This document shows, piece by piece, positions 24,701 to 32,958 of a stretch of DNA of 38,919 nucleotides. The translations under genes were made by a program, and so were the position numbers. The notes beneath the pieces are model-generated. The model saw nothing but the letters and a program-made list of their open reading frames with translations, made no database searches and had not been told where the DNA came from. Source of the stretch: JAWPMV01 sp038527215 (GTDB lineage Bacteria > Bacteroidota > Bacteroidia > J057); assembly GCA_038527215.1 (NCBI GenBank), contig JBCBGC010000074.1, forward strand, positions 1-38,919. Reading direction: 5' to 3'. Position 1 is the stretch's first letter. The number at the start of each line of letters is the position of its first letter.

Positions 24701-24964
24701 GCTCAAGGCCTGCAAATCTCAGCGGTCTACCCCAATCCCACGATGGGACTGGTGGAGGCTCGGATTTTCCTTCCTCAGCGCACTAAGCTGAAAATACAAC
24801 TCATAGATATGACAGGACGCATCCATCATCATAGCTATGAGCAAAAGCAAGCCGGAGAGCATCACTGGTCCTTTGATCTTTCCGGACTGGCCCGAGGCCT
24901 TTACTTGTTACGGGTTCAGGATGCTCGTAACCAGGTCGCTTATCACAAAATCCTGCTTAAATAA
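21755..24964 (+). CDS. Giant FG-GAP/VCBS repeat protein with LamG and T9SS sorting domain
   Basis: A 1069-residue protein from ATG 21755 (an in-frame TTG at 21731 is less likely), with signal LLFILGFLVSGSLVAQ. Residues about 40-720 contain 14 DxDxDGDxD-type calcium-binding motifs, for example DLDGDGDLDFL and DMDQDGDVDIL, spaced about 45-50 residues apart. This is the FG-GAP beta-propeller pattern of integrins and secreted bacterial proteins, probably two seven-bladed propellers. A thrombospondin type 3-like element (DVDKDGLPDDTDNCPG) follows, then a LamG/concanavalin domain (LDFDGLNDHVIVSN to LTVGKTFGNEYFNGKLDEVRI). After it comes DQNQNGIGDRCE and a T9SS C-terminal domain (VYPNPTMGLVEA, LSGLARGLYLLRV). 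It is thus a secreted, surface-held adhesin-like protein. Two more genes follow at 35 and 12 bp. Confidence 0.93.
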   Translation: MLSTCSYSPRLGPLLFILGFLVSGSLVAQNCDIPPSPGTYSITLLRNYQEGITDIFPIDLDGDGDLDFLRNSYWDSTLHWHINDGRGIFYDSLIYSQMAGIISVKAEDIDRDGDPDILFANHLDNQVVWLENQNLSFTQHIVGDQILGAWSVTAVDMDQDGDVDILSASREDNQVRLFRNTGSEVFVPEVITDSAQGARHVYPADLDGDGDLDLISASSIDNKLVWYENMYQTQFQARTISDSATGARMVLGVDLDEDGWKDILYAAADDNMVGWLKNNGDKSFTEQTPIWKNAEKVRTILATDMDMDGDKDILAVASEERTLSYFANKGGGRYVQQIIQSSVDQPWAAMPGDFDGDGDLDLIFSSYQRLMFLEQYPQGLSREVILPDSIPDLVDIHEADLDLDGDLDFVAITGAPGNVLRFENQGDGTFVRHSIRSNEGELSSLEIADLNGDGKPDILVTQKNAAQVIWYPNVDGVTFYTDFIAGGCTDAATVFAEDVDGDGDIDVLGACKDKIFWYENQTNGFSFVVHEITSSYPFPNDGGYIRAGDLDQDGDIDIVASAKFRLMVFENNGFESFTSEEVDLGYYIRIGVELEDLDGDGDLDMGIFYEGPGYLAWMENVGNMQFVRHFISTGVSDPQDISIQDLDGDGDWDFVFAVKGHNEFLWFENMGAGLFRERLLSDLASGAKAVSVADYDGDGKYEILGAAAFDDQLSLFHFSEDVDKDGLPDDTDNCPGEITTGLDFDGLNDHVIVSNPSGIPVGDSHYTLEAWIYAESMGNFGIIGYGNYGNSNQVNALRLSGSQIVHYWWDNDVRINVGDISGKWQHVAATYDGQERRIYLNGQLIGGGQSSNHIVPDANNLTVGKTFGNEYFNGKLDEVRIWNVKRSQAEIQQAMHTELTGSEAGLVAYFPMNDGLPGLDNSTVAQVSDLTANQNQGVPSGFAQQDCQSNWLGGGPVQFLDQNQNGIGDRCEMLTDLENASPAQGLQISAVYPNPTMGLVEARIFLPQRTKLKIQLIDMTGRIHHHSYEQKQAGEHHWSFDLSGLARGLYLLRVQDARNQVAYHKILLK

Positions 24965-24999
24965 CATTCATTTGGTCTTACTTTTTTCATTTCATCGAT

Positions 25000-27387
25000 A
25001 TGAAATCGACTTATTCTTTTCGGAATCAAGCCTGCTTCTTCCTGCTGATGGGAGGGCTATTGCTCCTTAGCCTTAATGGATGTCAAAAAGCCACTCAGGC
25101 AAGGATAGATAAAATTGAGCCTTTTGCTGCCCAAATAGGGCAGCCGATTGTGATACAAGGCGAGGGACTGAATTATCGCAGTTCTCTGAATTTTGGGGAC
25201 TACTTGATTGAAGAATCAGAACTGGCTGGGGATAATAAAGAACTGACCATGTTGGTGCCTGAAGGCTTTTCTGTCGGGAAATATGATGTGTTCATTGAGA
25301 CGGAAGAAGGTATGTCCAACCGGGCAGAATTTGAGGTGTTGCCCTCTTTGCTGGACCTTAGTCCTGCGCTGGCCAGTGTAGGAGAGAATATCACTTTTTC
25401 CGTGAATTTCGACCTTCGAAATCCTACGGTAGTGTTTGCCCCTGGGATTGAAGCAAAGGAACTCTCCGTTTCTGGAGGACGCACCCTCCGGGTAAAGGTG
25501 CCGGAAGGCGCTCTTTCCGGGCCTTTGGAAGTGACTTCAGATGGAGGGATCAGCTTGATCTATGAGGAACTTCGCATAAAAGGCACTCCAGCCATTACAG
25601 ATATTGATTTTACCTGGGGCTGGGTCGGGCGAGAAATTCATGTTCAGGGGACCAACTTTTTTGAAGGAGAGACTCAGGTCATTTTTACCCCCAATCTCAC
25701 GGCGACCTTAAATCAAGCCAGTTTTGATGAGCTTAGATTCAATGTCCCTCCCGGGGCAGAGACAGGCTGGGTCAGCATTGTCAATCAATATGGGGCAGAC
25801 AGCCTGGAATTTGTCATCAAGGAGAGCCCCACCAGCAGCCCTTTTATTAATCAGATCAGCCCCAGCCGGATTGCAGCCGGCTGTGTTATGACCATCCGAG
25901 GCGGCAACTTTAAACAAGGGGAGGTCGTGGTGAGTATTCCAGGAGAAAATGGCCCCATCCTGCTGGCCGGACCGGTAATCACAGTGTCCGACTATGAAGA
26001 CCGTATTACCTTTACGATGCCTGGTGGATCAACGAGTGGGGACCTTAAAGTTTCTACCACGCAAGGCGAATCCGAAGCCAATTCGATCTGGGTGCATCCG
26101 CGCCCCAAGGTTCTCCAGGTTTTTCCTCGAAAAAATGACCTGGGCGGCCAGGTAACTTTATACGTAGAAGATGGAGCCGAAATCGAGCGCGTACGCTTTG
26201 GAAGTATCAGTATCACCTCTGCCAACGTTGGTTGGTCCCATTATGTGGTGGGAGGAAGCAATGACGAGATCATCGCCACCAATGTCCCGATGAATGCGCA
26301 GAACTCCTTGGTGCCTGTATTTCTGGAACTGTCTGAAGGTTGCTACTCAGATAGCTTACTTTTTGAAGTGGAAACCGGAAAAGTATCTCCTAATGCTCCT
26401 TTGGCCGGTGGCCCCAATACCGTGGTCATTCCTAATGGACTAGGGGGGATAACCAATGTCAATAATGACTGGGCCAGGGTGAGCGGGGATTTCCGAAATG
26501 CTCAAAATATCAGTACAGGTTTGGAAACCTTCTTCTTTTGTCTATGTGAAGAAGATGATGGAGATGTCTTGATATTTGATGTATTCGGAGACTGTAATAC
26601 AGGCTCTGTACCCCTCTGTCGATACAGCCCGGAATTTTTGGGAGAGGATCCGATCGGGATTGTGAAAAAAGACGGCTCCATAATTCGGGTGGAAGGAAGA
26701 TTTATAGGGAGATTTGATGACCGATATGAGGAATATGGTTCGGCTACCATGATCCTGACTCCCTGGGATTATGGTGATCAGATAGAGCTGGTGAAACCAG
26801 GCTTTATTTCCGAGGCTTCTCCGCTTTCTGGCCCCAGGGGAACCGAGGTGACCTTCACCGGGCGATTTGGAGAACCTAGCGTGTCGGGTAGACAAATAAG
26901 AAAAAAAGAAGGCTGGAGTACCTGGTATAAGTATTTTCCTATGCAAATAGAAGGCCTAGGAACGCTTTTTCCTTCCTGTACCATTCCGGATTCAGCCCTG
27001 GCAGGTCCCTTTTCAGTTAGGGTGTCCGACATTACTTTTGCCACCCTTCAGTTAAGCTATACTGTGATCGTTACCGCTAAGCTTAATTTCATCAACGCCA
27101 GTCCAATTGTGCCAGGGACTCAGGTAACGATTTCGGGAGATTTTCCGCCCGTTCCTATCGGTGAAAGTTATGACTATGAAGTGGAAATGTATCATGCACC
27201 GTCGGACTCCTATTATTGGTTTACCTATGATAATGTTTCGGAAACGGAACTCAAATTTACCCAAAACAGTAACCTCACGCCGGGCATTTATACCCTGAAA
27301 GTTAGTCTGGGGACAGATTTTTATGCTGGCCCCCAAGGCTCTTTTGAACCTTCTTATTCAAATGCCATTACCGTACAGGTCCAATAA
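25000..27387 (+). CDS. Multi-IPT/TIG domain lipoprotein
   Basis: A 795-residue protein with a lipoprotein signal (LLMGGLLLLSLNGCQKA, lipobox LNGC). At least five Ig-like IPT/TIG repeats fill the first 480 residues, each starting near a phrase such as IDKIEPFAAQIGQPIVIQG, LDLSPALASVGENITFSV or INQISPSRIAAGCVMTIRGG. Two more follow at about 600-795 (ISEASPLSGPRGTEVTFTG and INASPIVPGTQVTISGDF). A stretch of about 110 residues between them (about 480-595) is different and unrecognised. These proteins project from the outer membrane and bind partners or glycans. It lies 35 bp after the FG-GAP gene and 12 bp before the outer-membrane gene, so the three probably form one operon and may form one surface assembly. 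Confidence 0.85.
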   Translation: MKSTYSFRNQACFFLLMGGLLLLSLNGCQKATQARIDKIEPFAAQIGQPIVIQGEGLNYRSSLNFGDYLIEESELAGDNKELTMLVPEGFSVGKYDVFIETEEGMSNRAEFEVLPSLLDLSPALASVGENITFSVNFDLRNPTVVFAPGIEAKELSVSGGRTLRVKVPEGALSGPLEVTSDGGISLIYEELRIKGTPAITDIDFTWGWVGREIHVQGTNFFEGETQVIFTPNLTATLNQASFDELRFNVPPGAETGWVSIVNQYGADSLEFVIKESPTSSPFINQISPSRIAAGCVMTIRGGNFKQGEVVVSIPGENGPILLAGPVITVSDYEDRITFTMPGGSTSGDLKVSTTQGESEANSIWVHPRPKVLQVFPRKNDLGGQVTLYVEDGAEIERVRFGSISITSANVGWSHYVVGGSNDEIIATNVPMNAQNSLVPVFLELSEGCYSDSLLFEVETGKVSPNAPLAGGPNTVVIPNGLGGITNVNNDWARVSGDFRNAQNISTGLETFFFCLCEEDDGDVLIFDVFGDCNTGSVPLCRYSPEFLGEDPIGIVKKDGSIIRVEGRFIGRFDDRYEEYGSATMILTPWDYGDQIELVKPGFISEASPLSGPRGTEVTFTGRFGEPSVSGRQIRKKEGWSTWYKYFPMQIEGLGTLFPSCTIPDSALAGPFSVRVSDITFATLQLSYTVIVTAKLNFINASPIVPGTQVTISGDFPPVPIGESYDYEVEMYHAPSDSYYWFTYDNVSETELKFTQNSNLTPGIYTLKVSLGTDFYAGPQGSFEPSYSNAITVQVQ

Positions 27388-27399
27388 TTGTAATCCATC

Positions 27400-28290
27400 A
27401 TGAACCGCATCATATTGCTACTCTTTATCAGTGTGGGTTTTTCCCCCTTTGCTCAGGCCCAGCAGGATGACCTGGGTGAAAAGCGCAAAGGCTTGCTCTT
27501 AAGTAATACCTCCGCCTTCGCTTTGGGAACCAATGAATTCGAAGTAAATGCTGTTCACAGCATGGCTTATGGCGCAACGGCATTTGACTGGAGCGAAGCA
27601 CCTTTTCAACGCTATCCTACAGAATTTCAGATTCATCAAAGCCTTCTGCAATTAACCTATGGCCTGGACCAACGCTGGAACTTTGGGGTGGATGTATCTC
27701 AAAGCCTGGTGACCAATCCTGAGGGTTTGTACAGCAACAACAGCTCCTGGCGTATAGGCCCTCGTATTCGCTGGCGACCTTTTGGCTTAATCGGCAAAGG
27801 CTTTGACCTGAGTCTTCAGCATAGTGCCCTTTTTTCTGTATCCGACGGAGGAGGAATTACCAAGGACCCACTGATCCAAAATCAATTGGTGGTTAGCCAG
27901 TTTTTTAGATTGGGAAACAGCCAACTGGGGCTGGTCATGCAAGGTACGGCAGAGGTAAATATTCTCCCCCGGTTAACCGGCTGGGAAGAAGCGGCCAACC
28001 GCCCTTTGAGCCTGCCCGCTAATTTCCTCCTGGGCCTGATGCCAACGGACAATTTTGTGATTTTTTCCTCCTTCAATTACAACCAGGTTTCCGGAAGTAT
28101 TCCCTGGATGGAAGAAGAGGGATATTTCCTCAGGAGTAATGCGATCTCTGTTTCGGCTGGCGCCCAATATTTACTATTTGGTAAGCATGCCCTATTCGTC
28201 GCCCATACCTTCCTGCTGGAAGAACAGCGAGCCGGTGGAGCCAATGCCATCACCTTTGGCGTAAGGATGTTGTTCCTGGAACAGTATTAG
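27400..28290 (+). CDS. Outer-membrane beta-barrel protein, third gene of surface operon
   Basis: A 296-residue exported protein (signal MNRIILLLFISVGFSPFAQAQ). Alternating beta segments fill the rest: GTNEFEVNAVHSMAYGATAF, LQLTYGLDQRWNFGVDVSQS, SSWRIGPRIRWRPFG and the final AITFGVRMLFLEQY with a terminal aromatic. This is typical of transporter-like or anchor-like outer-membrane barrels. It is probably the membrane partner of the two preceding surface proteins. The stop is 4 bp from the convergent coiled-coil gene. Confidence 0.72.
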   Translation: MNRIILLLFISVGFSPFAQAQQDDLGEKRKGLLLSNTSAFALGTNEFEVNAVHSMAYGATAFDWSEAPFQRYPTEFQIHQSLLQLTYGLDQRWNFGVDVSQSLVTNPEGLYSNNSSWRIGPRIRWRPFGLIGKGFDLSLQHSALFSVSDGGGITKDPLIQNQLVVSQFFRLGNSQLGLVMQGTAEVNILPRLTGWEEAANRPLSLPANFLLGLMPTDNFVIFSSFNYNQVSGSIPWMEEEGYFLRSNAISVSAGAQYLLFGKHALFVAHTFLLEEQRAGGANAITFGVRMLFLEQY

Positions 28291-28294
28291 GAGC

Positions 28295-29389
28295 TTAGTC
28301 TTCCGGCATGGGTTTCAGGACCTGGAAGACTGATCCATTTAATTCCTTGATGCGGCGAATGCTGCCACGGATATCATTGACGAGCACATCCACTGAGCGT
28401 TGGATTTCTCTTTTCCGTCGCTTTTCTCTTCTGGGAACCCGCCGATCGCGAAACTCCGTAATTTCTCTGGTCAGAACTTTGGCTTCTTTTACTTGCTGAT
28501 CATGTACGGTGAAAAGGGTAAAGGTCAGCAAGCCTTTTAGCTCAGCCCTGGCCTCATAGGCCCCTGGCCAGTAGACGGCAGCCTGATTCAGAATGATTTG
28601 CTCTAGTGAATCCAGCCTTTCGTAGGCATCATTATATGCGATGATTTTGTTTTCCAACTCCTCGACCGCCCATTGATTGATCAGGGCTTTTTTTCCGTGA
28701 TCTTCAAAGGCATCCTGTAGGTCAGCCAGTCTCGTGACATAAAAATCCATGCTAGCAGTCAGTTGATTGAGGGTCTTGAGTTGTCCTCGTCGCTGAATGG
28801 CTCTTGCCTGCTGGGCATTGGCTTCTTCCAGCTTTTCTCTTTCCTCCCGGATGCCATCCAGTACTTCCACCATCTCCTTTACCGTAGCGTCGAAATTGGC
28901 CTGAAAGAACTGTTTCAGGCTGTCCTGCAACACATTTACTTCAGCCCTGATTTCCTTATCGCCTCGCTGTTGGCTGGTCATCAGGGTCTGCAGTCTGTTC
29001 ATGATGCGACTGGAAGGGTCTGCTTCCCCTTTTTGGGCGATCAAAATAGGAATAGACAACTCGGCATTTTTGGGTAGAAGAATTCGTCCGTTCATGGGAG
29101 AACGGATTTCCCATTCATTCCCATTCAGGCTCATCCGAATTTCATCCTCAGCTGAAATCTGCAGGTCTATCTCTCCATTGGAGTCCAGGGTAAAGCTCCG
29201 GGCGTCTCCCAGACGCCCGGAAAGGTTACCAGTAAAAGCTTCGCCTTTGTACCAGAATTTGGCGCGAAGGCGGGTACTCTGGGCCGTGATTTCCTGCATG
29301 AACAGTAAAGTGGAGAGGAGGAAGATCAACACCCTAAGGTTGCAGGTCCACGGTAAGCGAAATTTCCGGAAAAATTGCTTCGACACCAT
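28295..29389 (-). CDS. Exported coiled-coil protein partnered with CHAT protein
   Basis: A 364-residue protein with a long signal segment (CNLRVLIFLLSTLLFMQEITAQ). Residues about 38-120 are predicted beta-rich (RAKFWYKGEAFTGNLSGRLG to AELSIPILIAQ). The remaining 240 residues are strongly charged and helical with coiled-coil character (for example EVLDGIREEREKLEEANAQQ and REITEFRDRRVPRREKRRKR). There is no visible enzyme motif and no T9SS sorting domain. The start ATG 29389 lies 53 bp inside the upstream CHAT gene (shared stretch 29334-29389, counting that gene's stop), so the two are translationally linked. It is predicted to be periplasmic and thus on the same side as the CHAT protein's tail. 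Confidence 0.78.
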   Translation of the reverse strand: MVSKQFFRKFRLPWTCNLRVLIFLLSTLLFMQEITAQSTRLRAKFWYKGEAFTGNLSGRLGDARSFTLDSNGEIDLQISAEDEIRMSLNGNEWEIRSPMNGRILLPKNAELSIPILIAQKGEADPSSRIMNRLQTLMTSQQRGDKEIRAEVNVLQDSLKQFFQANFDATVKEMVEVLDGIREEREKLEEANAQQARAIQRRGQLKTLNQLTASMDFYVTRLADLQDAFEDHGKKALINQWAVEELENKIIAYNDAYERLDSLEQIILNQAAVYWPGAYEARAELKGLLTFTLFTVHDQQVKEAKVLTREITEFRDRRVPRREKRRKREIQRSVDVLVNDIRGSIRRIKELNGSVFQVLKPMPED

Positions 29390-30698
29390 TGTAGATTTCG
29401 GTTTGTTGGTAGATCACTCGCATTCTTTTGGTTGTGCCTTCAGGAAAGGGGAGGGAAAATTGAAAATCTCCAAGGGTATTGGTTTCAGTAGTATCCCCGG
29501 CATATAAGATCGTGGCTCCTGCCAGAGCCTGTCCCTGTGGATTTTTAAGGGTTCCTTTGACGATGGTTTGGTAAACAAGGGGCGGGACAAAAAGGGCCAG
29601 AGCTCCCCCTCCCGAAGGAATCTGGAGACGTTGTAAGCGATCCGAAAATCCTTCAAAATGAGGTTTTATACTCAACTCTGTTTCCGAAAACTCCTGGGGA
29701 ATATCCTTAAGCGTGAGTTGTCCATTTTGTAGGGAAAAGGCGGCTTCAGGAGCCTCTCCGTATTGGATATCTACAGTTCCCGTTTCGATGAATTGCGTCA
29801 AGGTAGAGTCTTGATAAAAAGATAAAGTCAGGTCCAGGGTTGGCGCTACCCAGGGACGCCAGACTGCCAAAGTGATGACAGTGGCCAGGACAGCACCTAT
29901 CACCCCGATCAGGGCCGTTGAGCGCCTCCGTTTTTGTTCTTTATCTGCCCGTTGTCTGGAAAAATTCGGAATTTTCCATTGGAGCACTTTTTCATGGCCT
30001 TCCGCATAGTAAAGCCCCCAGGGAATCACTTTTTCTTCCTTCTCAGGTTTTTCCGGCCTGATCCGGCGATAAGTCGCCGCTTCCTCCTGCTGCTTGCGCA
30101 TCATCGTCTCGAAATAAACGCCACTCGAGGTAGGCGGGGAAGTTTTTAAATGATATTTCGTCTCCAGGTACATGCTGGCCCGGTCAAAAGAGGTCCGAAT
30201 GTCCTGATGATTGGCCAGATTTTGGTAAAAACGGTCTGCAAAGTCCAATGCCATGGCATCCTGCACCGGTGCGTCAGTCGCAATGATGGCTTTTACCCCA
30301 GCTTCCAACAATAAGGGGACGGATTCCTCAGTATCGCAGGCATTTAAAAACACCAGCTTGAGGGAGGGAATAGATCCCAGGAGTCGGGCTAAGCCTTGTC
30401 CATTAGCTATCTTTGTGTCTCCTTCTTCGGTGTTGAGCATCAGGACCGGACCTGAGGCGTGCCCACCAAAGTGAAAGAGGAGCAGGTCCTTGTGGGCCTG
30501 CCATTGCTCTACGGTGTTAAACAGATCTTCGGTGGTGGCGTTAGGGAGGCGCTGGACATCAAAATGGTCCTCCAGGACAAATTTTTCCAGATGTCCCGAT
30601 ATGTTGGTTGCTTCCCGGTTAAGGAACTTCAAGTATTCCGCCGGAACCGTCAGCGGATTGGCAAACGAAAGTAGAATGTAGGGAGTTCGGGGGGCCAC
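29334..30698 (-). CDS. Membrane-anchored CHAT-domain protease with periplasmic tail
   Basis: A 454-residue protein starting at GTG 30698. The CHAT domain is N-terminal: ILLSFANP at 8-15, LLLFHFGGHASGPVLML with His80, and KLVFLNACDTEESVPLL with Cys121, followed by VKAIIATDAPVQDAMALDFA. This version is the short N-terminal CHAT found in many Bacteroidota and Cyanobacteria conflict proteins. A basic stretch (KEQKRRRS, 253-260) precedes one membrane helix (about 261-280, TALIGVIGAVLATVITLAVW), so the protease is predicted cytoplasmic. The periplasmic part ends in a carboxypeptidase regulatory/transthyretin-like domain (IVKGTLKNPQGQALAGATIL, NTLGDFQFSLPF). It overlaps the exported coiled-coil gene by 56 bp. 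Such a layout suggests a sensor outside coupled to a protease inside; this is inference. Confidence 0.88.
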   Translation of the reverse strand: MAPRTPYILLSFANPLTVPAEYLKFLNREATNISGHLEKFVLEDHFDVQRLPNATTEDLFNTVEQWQAHKDLLLFHFGGHASGPVLMLNTEEGDTKIANGQGLARLLGSIPSLKLVFLNACDTEESVPLLLEAGVKAIIATDAPVQDAMALDFADRFYQNLANHQDIRTSFDRASMYLETKYHLKTSPPTSSGVYFETMMRKQQEEAATYRRIRPEKPEKEEKVIPWGLYYAEGHEKVLQWKIPNFSRQRADKEQKRRRSTALIGVIGAVLATVITLAVWRPWVAPTLDLTLSFYQDSTLTQFIETGTVDIQYGEAPEAAFSLQNGQLTLKDIPQEFSETELSIKPHFEGFSDRLQRLQIPSGGGALALFVPPLVYQTIVKGTLKNPQGQALAGATILYAGDTTETNTLGDFQFSLPFPEGTTKRMRVIYQQTEIYNGVEAIFPEISLTVDLQP

Positions 30699-30794
30699 AA
30701 TGTTAGGCTGTGATTTAATTCAATATAGGAAAAGATTTGAAAAAAGCCCTTGTCCTGAATCTCACGCCTCATCTGAGTCTATCCGTCATTTTCC

Positions 30795-31859
30795 CTAGAA
30801 TAAATTCTCAATCTTCTTCTTCTGCACCGCCTGCCAGCCCATAAAGCAGAGCATTTGGCAAGCCTTATCCAACTGGGCAAAACGCTCATCCGTGGTCAGC
30901 CCTTTGTGATAGCGATAATAAATCTGTTGGGCGATGACGGCCAGCTTAAAGAGTCCATATACATAATAGAAGACCAGATGCTGAATGGACCGGCCGCTTT
31001 TTTCTGCATAGCGCTCTACGATTTCTGTCCTGCCCGGATTGCCCGGCATGATGGTGGGAGAGGGGAGTCCTTTGGCCAGCATGGGGCCATCGGAAGCCAT
31101 GGTCCAGTAAGCAATGGAGGTACCCAGGTCCATCAAGGGGTCGCCCAGGGTGCACATTTCCCAGTCCAGCACGGCCCGGACTGATTCCCAGCTTTCGTCA
31201 GCAAAGACGATGTTGTCGTATTTGTAGTCGTTGTGAATCAGGCTGTAGTCGTATTGGGTGGGCTGCTCGGCTTCCATCCAGGCCATGAGTTTTTCCGCTT
31301 CCGGGATCTCCATGGTGGCGGCTTTGAGGTATTGCTTGCCCCAGTTGGTTACTTGCCGGGCTACGTAGCCTTCGGGTCGACCCAGATCACCCAGCCCGAT
31401 TTTTTCATAATCCACCTTATGCAGCTCCACAAAGGTATCCAGCCAGCTCTCCGCGATGGTCGGGAACTGGTCTGCCGGAATCGCTCGCTTTTTCGCTTCT
31501 CTGGTAGACAAAATGATGCCGTCCACTTTTTCCATGACATAGAACTGACAATCCAATATCTCCGGGGCATCGCTAAAGGCGTAGGCTTGCGGCGATTTAG
31601 GAAAGGCCTGATGGAGATTCGAAAGCACTTTGTATTCTCGGCCCATGTCATGGCCTCGTTTGATCGCGCCAAAAGGTGGACGTCGTAGCACAAACTCCTT
31701 CCCTTCTACTTTCAGGAGGTAGGTGAGATTGGAAAAACCGTTGGAAAATTGGGAAACGTGTAGCTCAGCTTCAGGAGAAGAGATAAGCTGGGACTGGTGG
31801 AGAAACTGCTTCAGAGGGCCTTCATGCAATTCCTCGCCTTGACGTACATTCTGGGGCAT
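30795..31859 (-). CDS. Phosphotransferase family protein (aminoglycoside phosphotransferase/ACAD10-like)
   Basis: A 354-residue kinase-fold protein from ATG 31859. A 13-residue extension to 31898 is possible but the shorter start fits the family. Motifs: FSNGFSNLTYLLKVEGKEFV (nucleotide loop), VLRRPPFGAIKRGHDMGREY, YVMEKVDGI, LIHNDYKYDNIVF (catalytic loop Asp) and AVLDWEMCTLGDPLMDLGTS (metal-binding Asp). This is the APH-like family often linked to acyl-CoA dehydrogenases of the ACAD10/11 type, which phosphorylate hydroxyacyl-CoA substrates. No such dehydrogenase is in the window. It is 96 bp upstream of the CHAT gene on the same strand, with no clear terminator between. Confidence 0.9.
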   Translation of the reverse strand: MPQNVRQGEELHEGPLKQFLHQSQLISSPEAELHVSQFSNGFSNLTYLLKVEGKEFVLRRPPFGAIKRGHDMGREYKVLSNLHQAFPKSPQAYAFSDAPEILDCQFYVMEKVDGIILSTREAKKRAIPADQFPTIAESWLDTFVELHKVDYEKIGLGDLGRPEGYVARQVTNWGKQYLKAATMEIPEAEKLMAWMEAEQPTQYDYSLIHNDYKYDNIVFADESWESVRAVLDWEMCTLGDPLMDLGTSIAYWTMASDGPMLAKGLPSPTIMPGNPGRTEIVERYAEKSGRSIQHLVFYYVYGLFKLAVIAQQIYYRYHKGLTTDERFAQLDKACQMLCFMGWQAVQKKKIENLF

Positions 31860-31964
31860 AGGATTAAGTAAAAACCCAAGATACAGCTTGTAGGGCAAAA
31901 GTCATTTATCCGGGGCTTATTCCCCAGATTTTTTGCCGAACCAATTCCCGTCAATTTCGTTTCA

Positions 31965-31976
31965 ATGTTTAAACAT
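31965..31976. promoter_or_regulatory. Perfect 12-bp palindrome before the pirin gene
   Basis: ATGTTTAAACAT is a perfect palindrome ending 14 bp upstream of the pirin start at 31991, between divergent genes. It has the size and symmetry of a dimeric-regulator site. The regulator is unknown. Confidence 0.3.
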
Positions 31977-31990
31977 CGTATATTGGGATT

Positions 31991-32953
31991 ATGGAAAGAC
32001 GTAAGTTCATCAAAGGTTCCGCAATGATGGGTATGAGCCTGGTTTCAGGCTCCCTGCTGGTCAGTAATTCTGGCATGTATCACGCCAACAGCAAACGCAA
32101 GGTCTACCAGATTTTGCGGGCTGATGGGGTCAATGTTGGGACCCTGCCGGTGCTTCGGGCTTTCGCGGGCAACCAATTGGATTATGTGTCTCCCTATGTG
32201 CTCTTTGACGAGTTTGGGCCGGTCAATGTAAAAGCGGGTACCGATCCGCTGCGGGTGGACGCTCACCCGCATGCAGGGGTAACGCCTACGACCTATTTTC
32301 TGGAAGGTACGGGGCACCACAAGGACAGCCTGGATTATGATTTCCAGATCGGAAAGGGGGACTTCATGATGTTTAGTTCCGGCAAAGGGGCTATTCATAT
32401 GGAGGAATCCGGGCAGCAATTGTATGATGAAGGAGGTGATTATCATGGCTTCCAGATCTGGCTTAATACGCCGGCTAAGCATAAGTTTGATAAGCCCTTT
32501 ACCACGGTCCATCGGGAAGATCACATGGACTTGATCGAGACGGAGAAAATCTGGATCAAAGTAGTCCTGGGAGAATTGAACGAGGCAAAATCCAGGATTG
32601 AGCTCCCTACGCCGGCTTTTTATTACCATGCAAAACTCAAAGCGGATACCCGGCTGGACATTCCTACAGAACCGACCCACAATGCTTTTATTTATATGAT
32701 TAAGGGTTCTCTGGAGATTGAAGGGGGACGAAAGCTGGATACGCACCAGCTTGCCTTGTACCAAAGGGGAGAAAGCATCATCAACTTGTACGCGGAAGAA
32801 GAAGCGGAATTCCTGGTGCTTGGGGGGCAGCCTTTGAATGAGCCGGTCTTTTCTTATGGTCCTTTTGTGATGAATACCGAGGACCAAATCCGCATGTGTT
32901 TCCAGAACTATCGTCGGGGTTTGATGGGGAATCCTGATGTGGTGAATCGGTAG
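31991..32953 (+). CDS. Pirin family protein with Tat-type leader
   Basis: A 320-residue two-cupin protein. The N-terminus MERRKFIKGSAMMGMSLVSG is a Tat-type leader, which is unusual because pirins are generally cytoplasmic. The metal-binding pattern of pirins is present: VDAHPHAGVTPTTYFLEG (two His) and GKGAIHMEESG (His and Glu). Later GDYHGFQIWLNTPAKHKFD and the pirin C-terminal cupin (FIYMIKGSLEIEGGRKL, FLVLGGQPLNEPVFSYGPFVMNT) follow. Pirins can bind iron and some act as quercetinases. The leader suggests export of a folded, metal-loaded protein. Confidence 0.92.
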   Translation: MERRKFIKGSAMMGMSLVSGSLLVSNSGMYHANSKRKVYQILRADGVNVGTLPVLRAFAGNQLDYVSPYVLFDEFGPVNVKAGTDPLRVDAHPHAGVTPTTYFLEGTGHHKDSLDYDFQIGKGDFMMFSSGKGAIHMEESGQQLYDEGGDYHGFQIWLNTPAKHKFDKPFTTVHREDHMDLIETEKIWIKVVLGELNEAKSRIELPTPAFYYHAKLKADTRLDIPTEPTHNAFIYMIKGSLEIEGGRKLDTHQLALYQRGESIINLYAEEEAEFLVLGGQPLNEPVFSYGPFVMNTEDQIRMCFQNYRRGLMGNPDVVNR

Positions 32954-32958
32954 GGAAA

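Noticed and set aside
28763..29077. Plus-strand frame across the coiled-coil gene
   Set aside because: It is antisense to the exported coiled-coil gene and shows no domain or start context.
32045..32887. Open frame of 280 residues antisense to the pirin gene
   Set aside because: It is a shadow of a clear pirin coding region.
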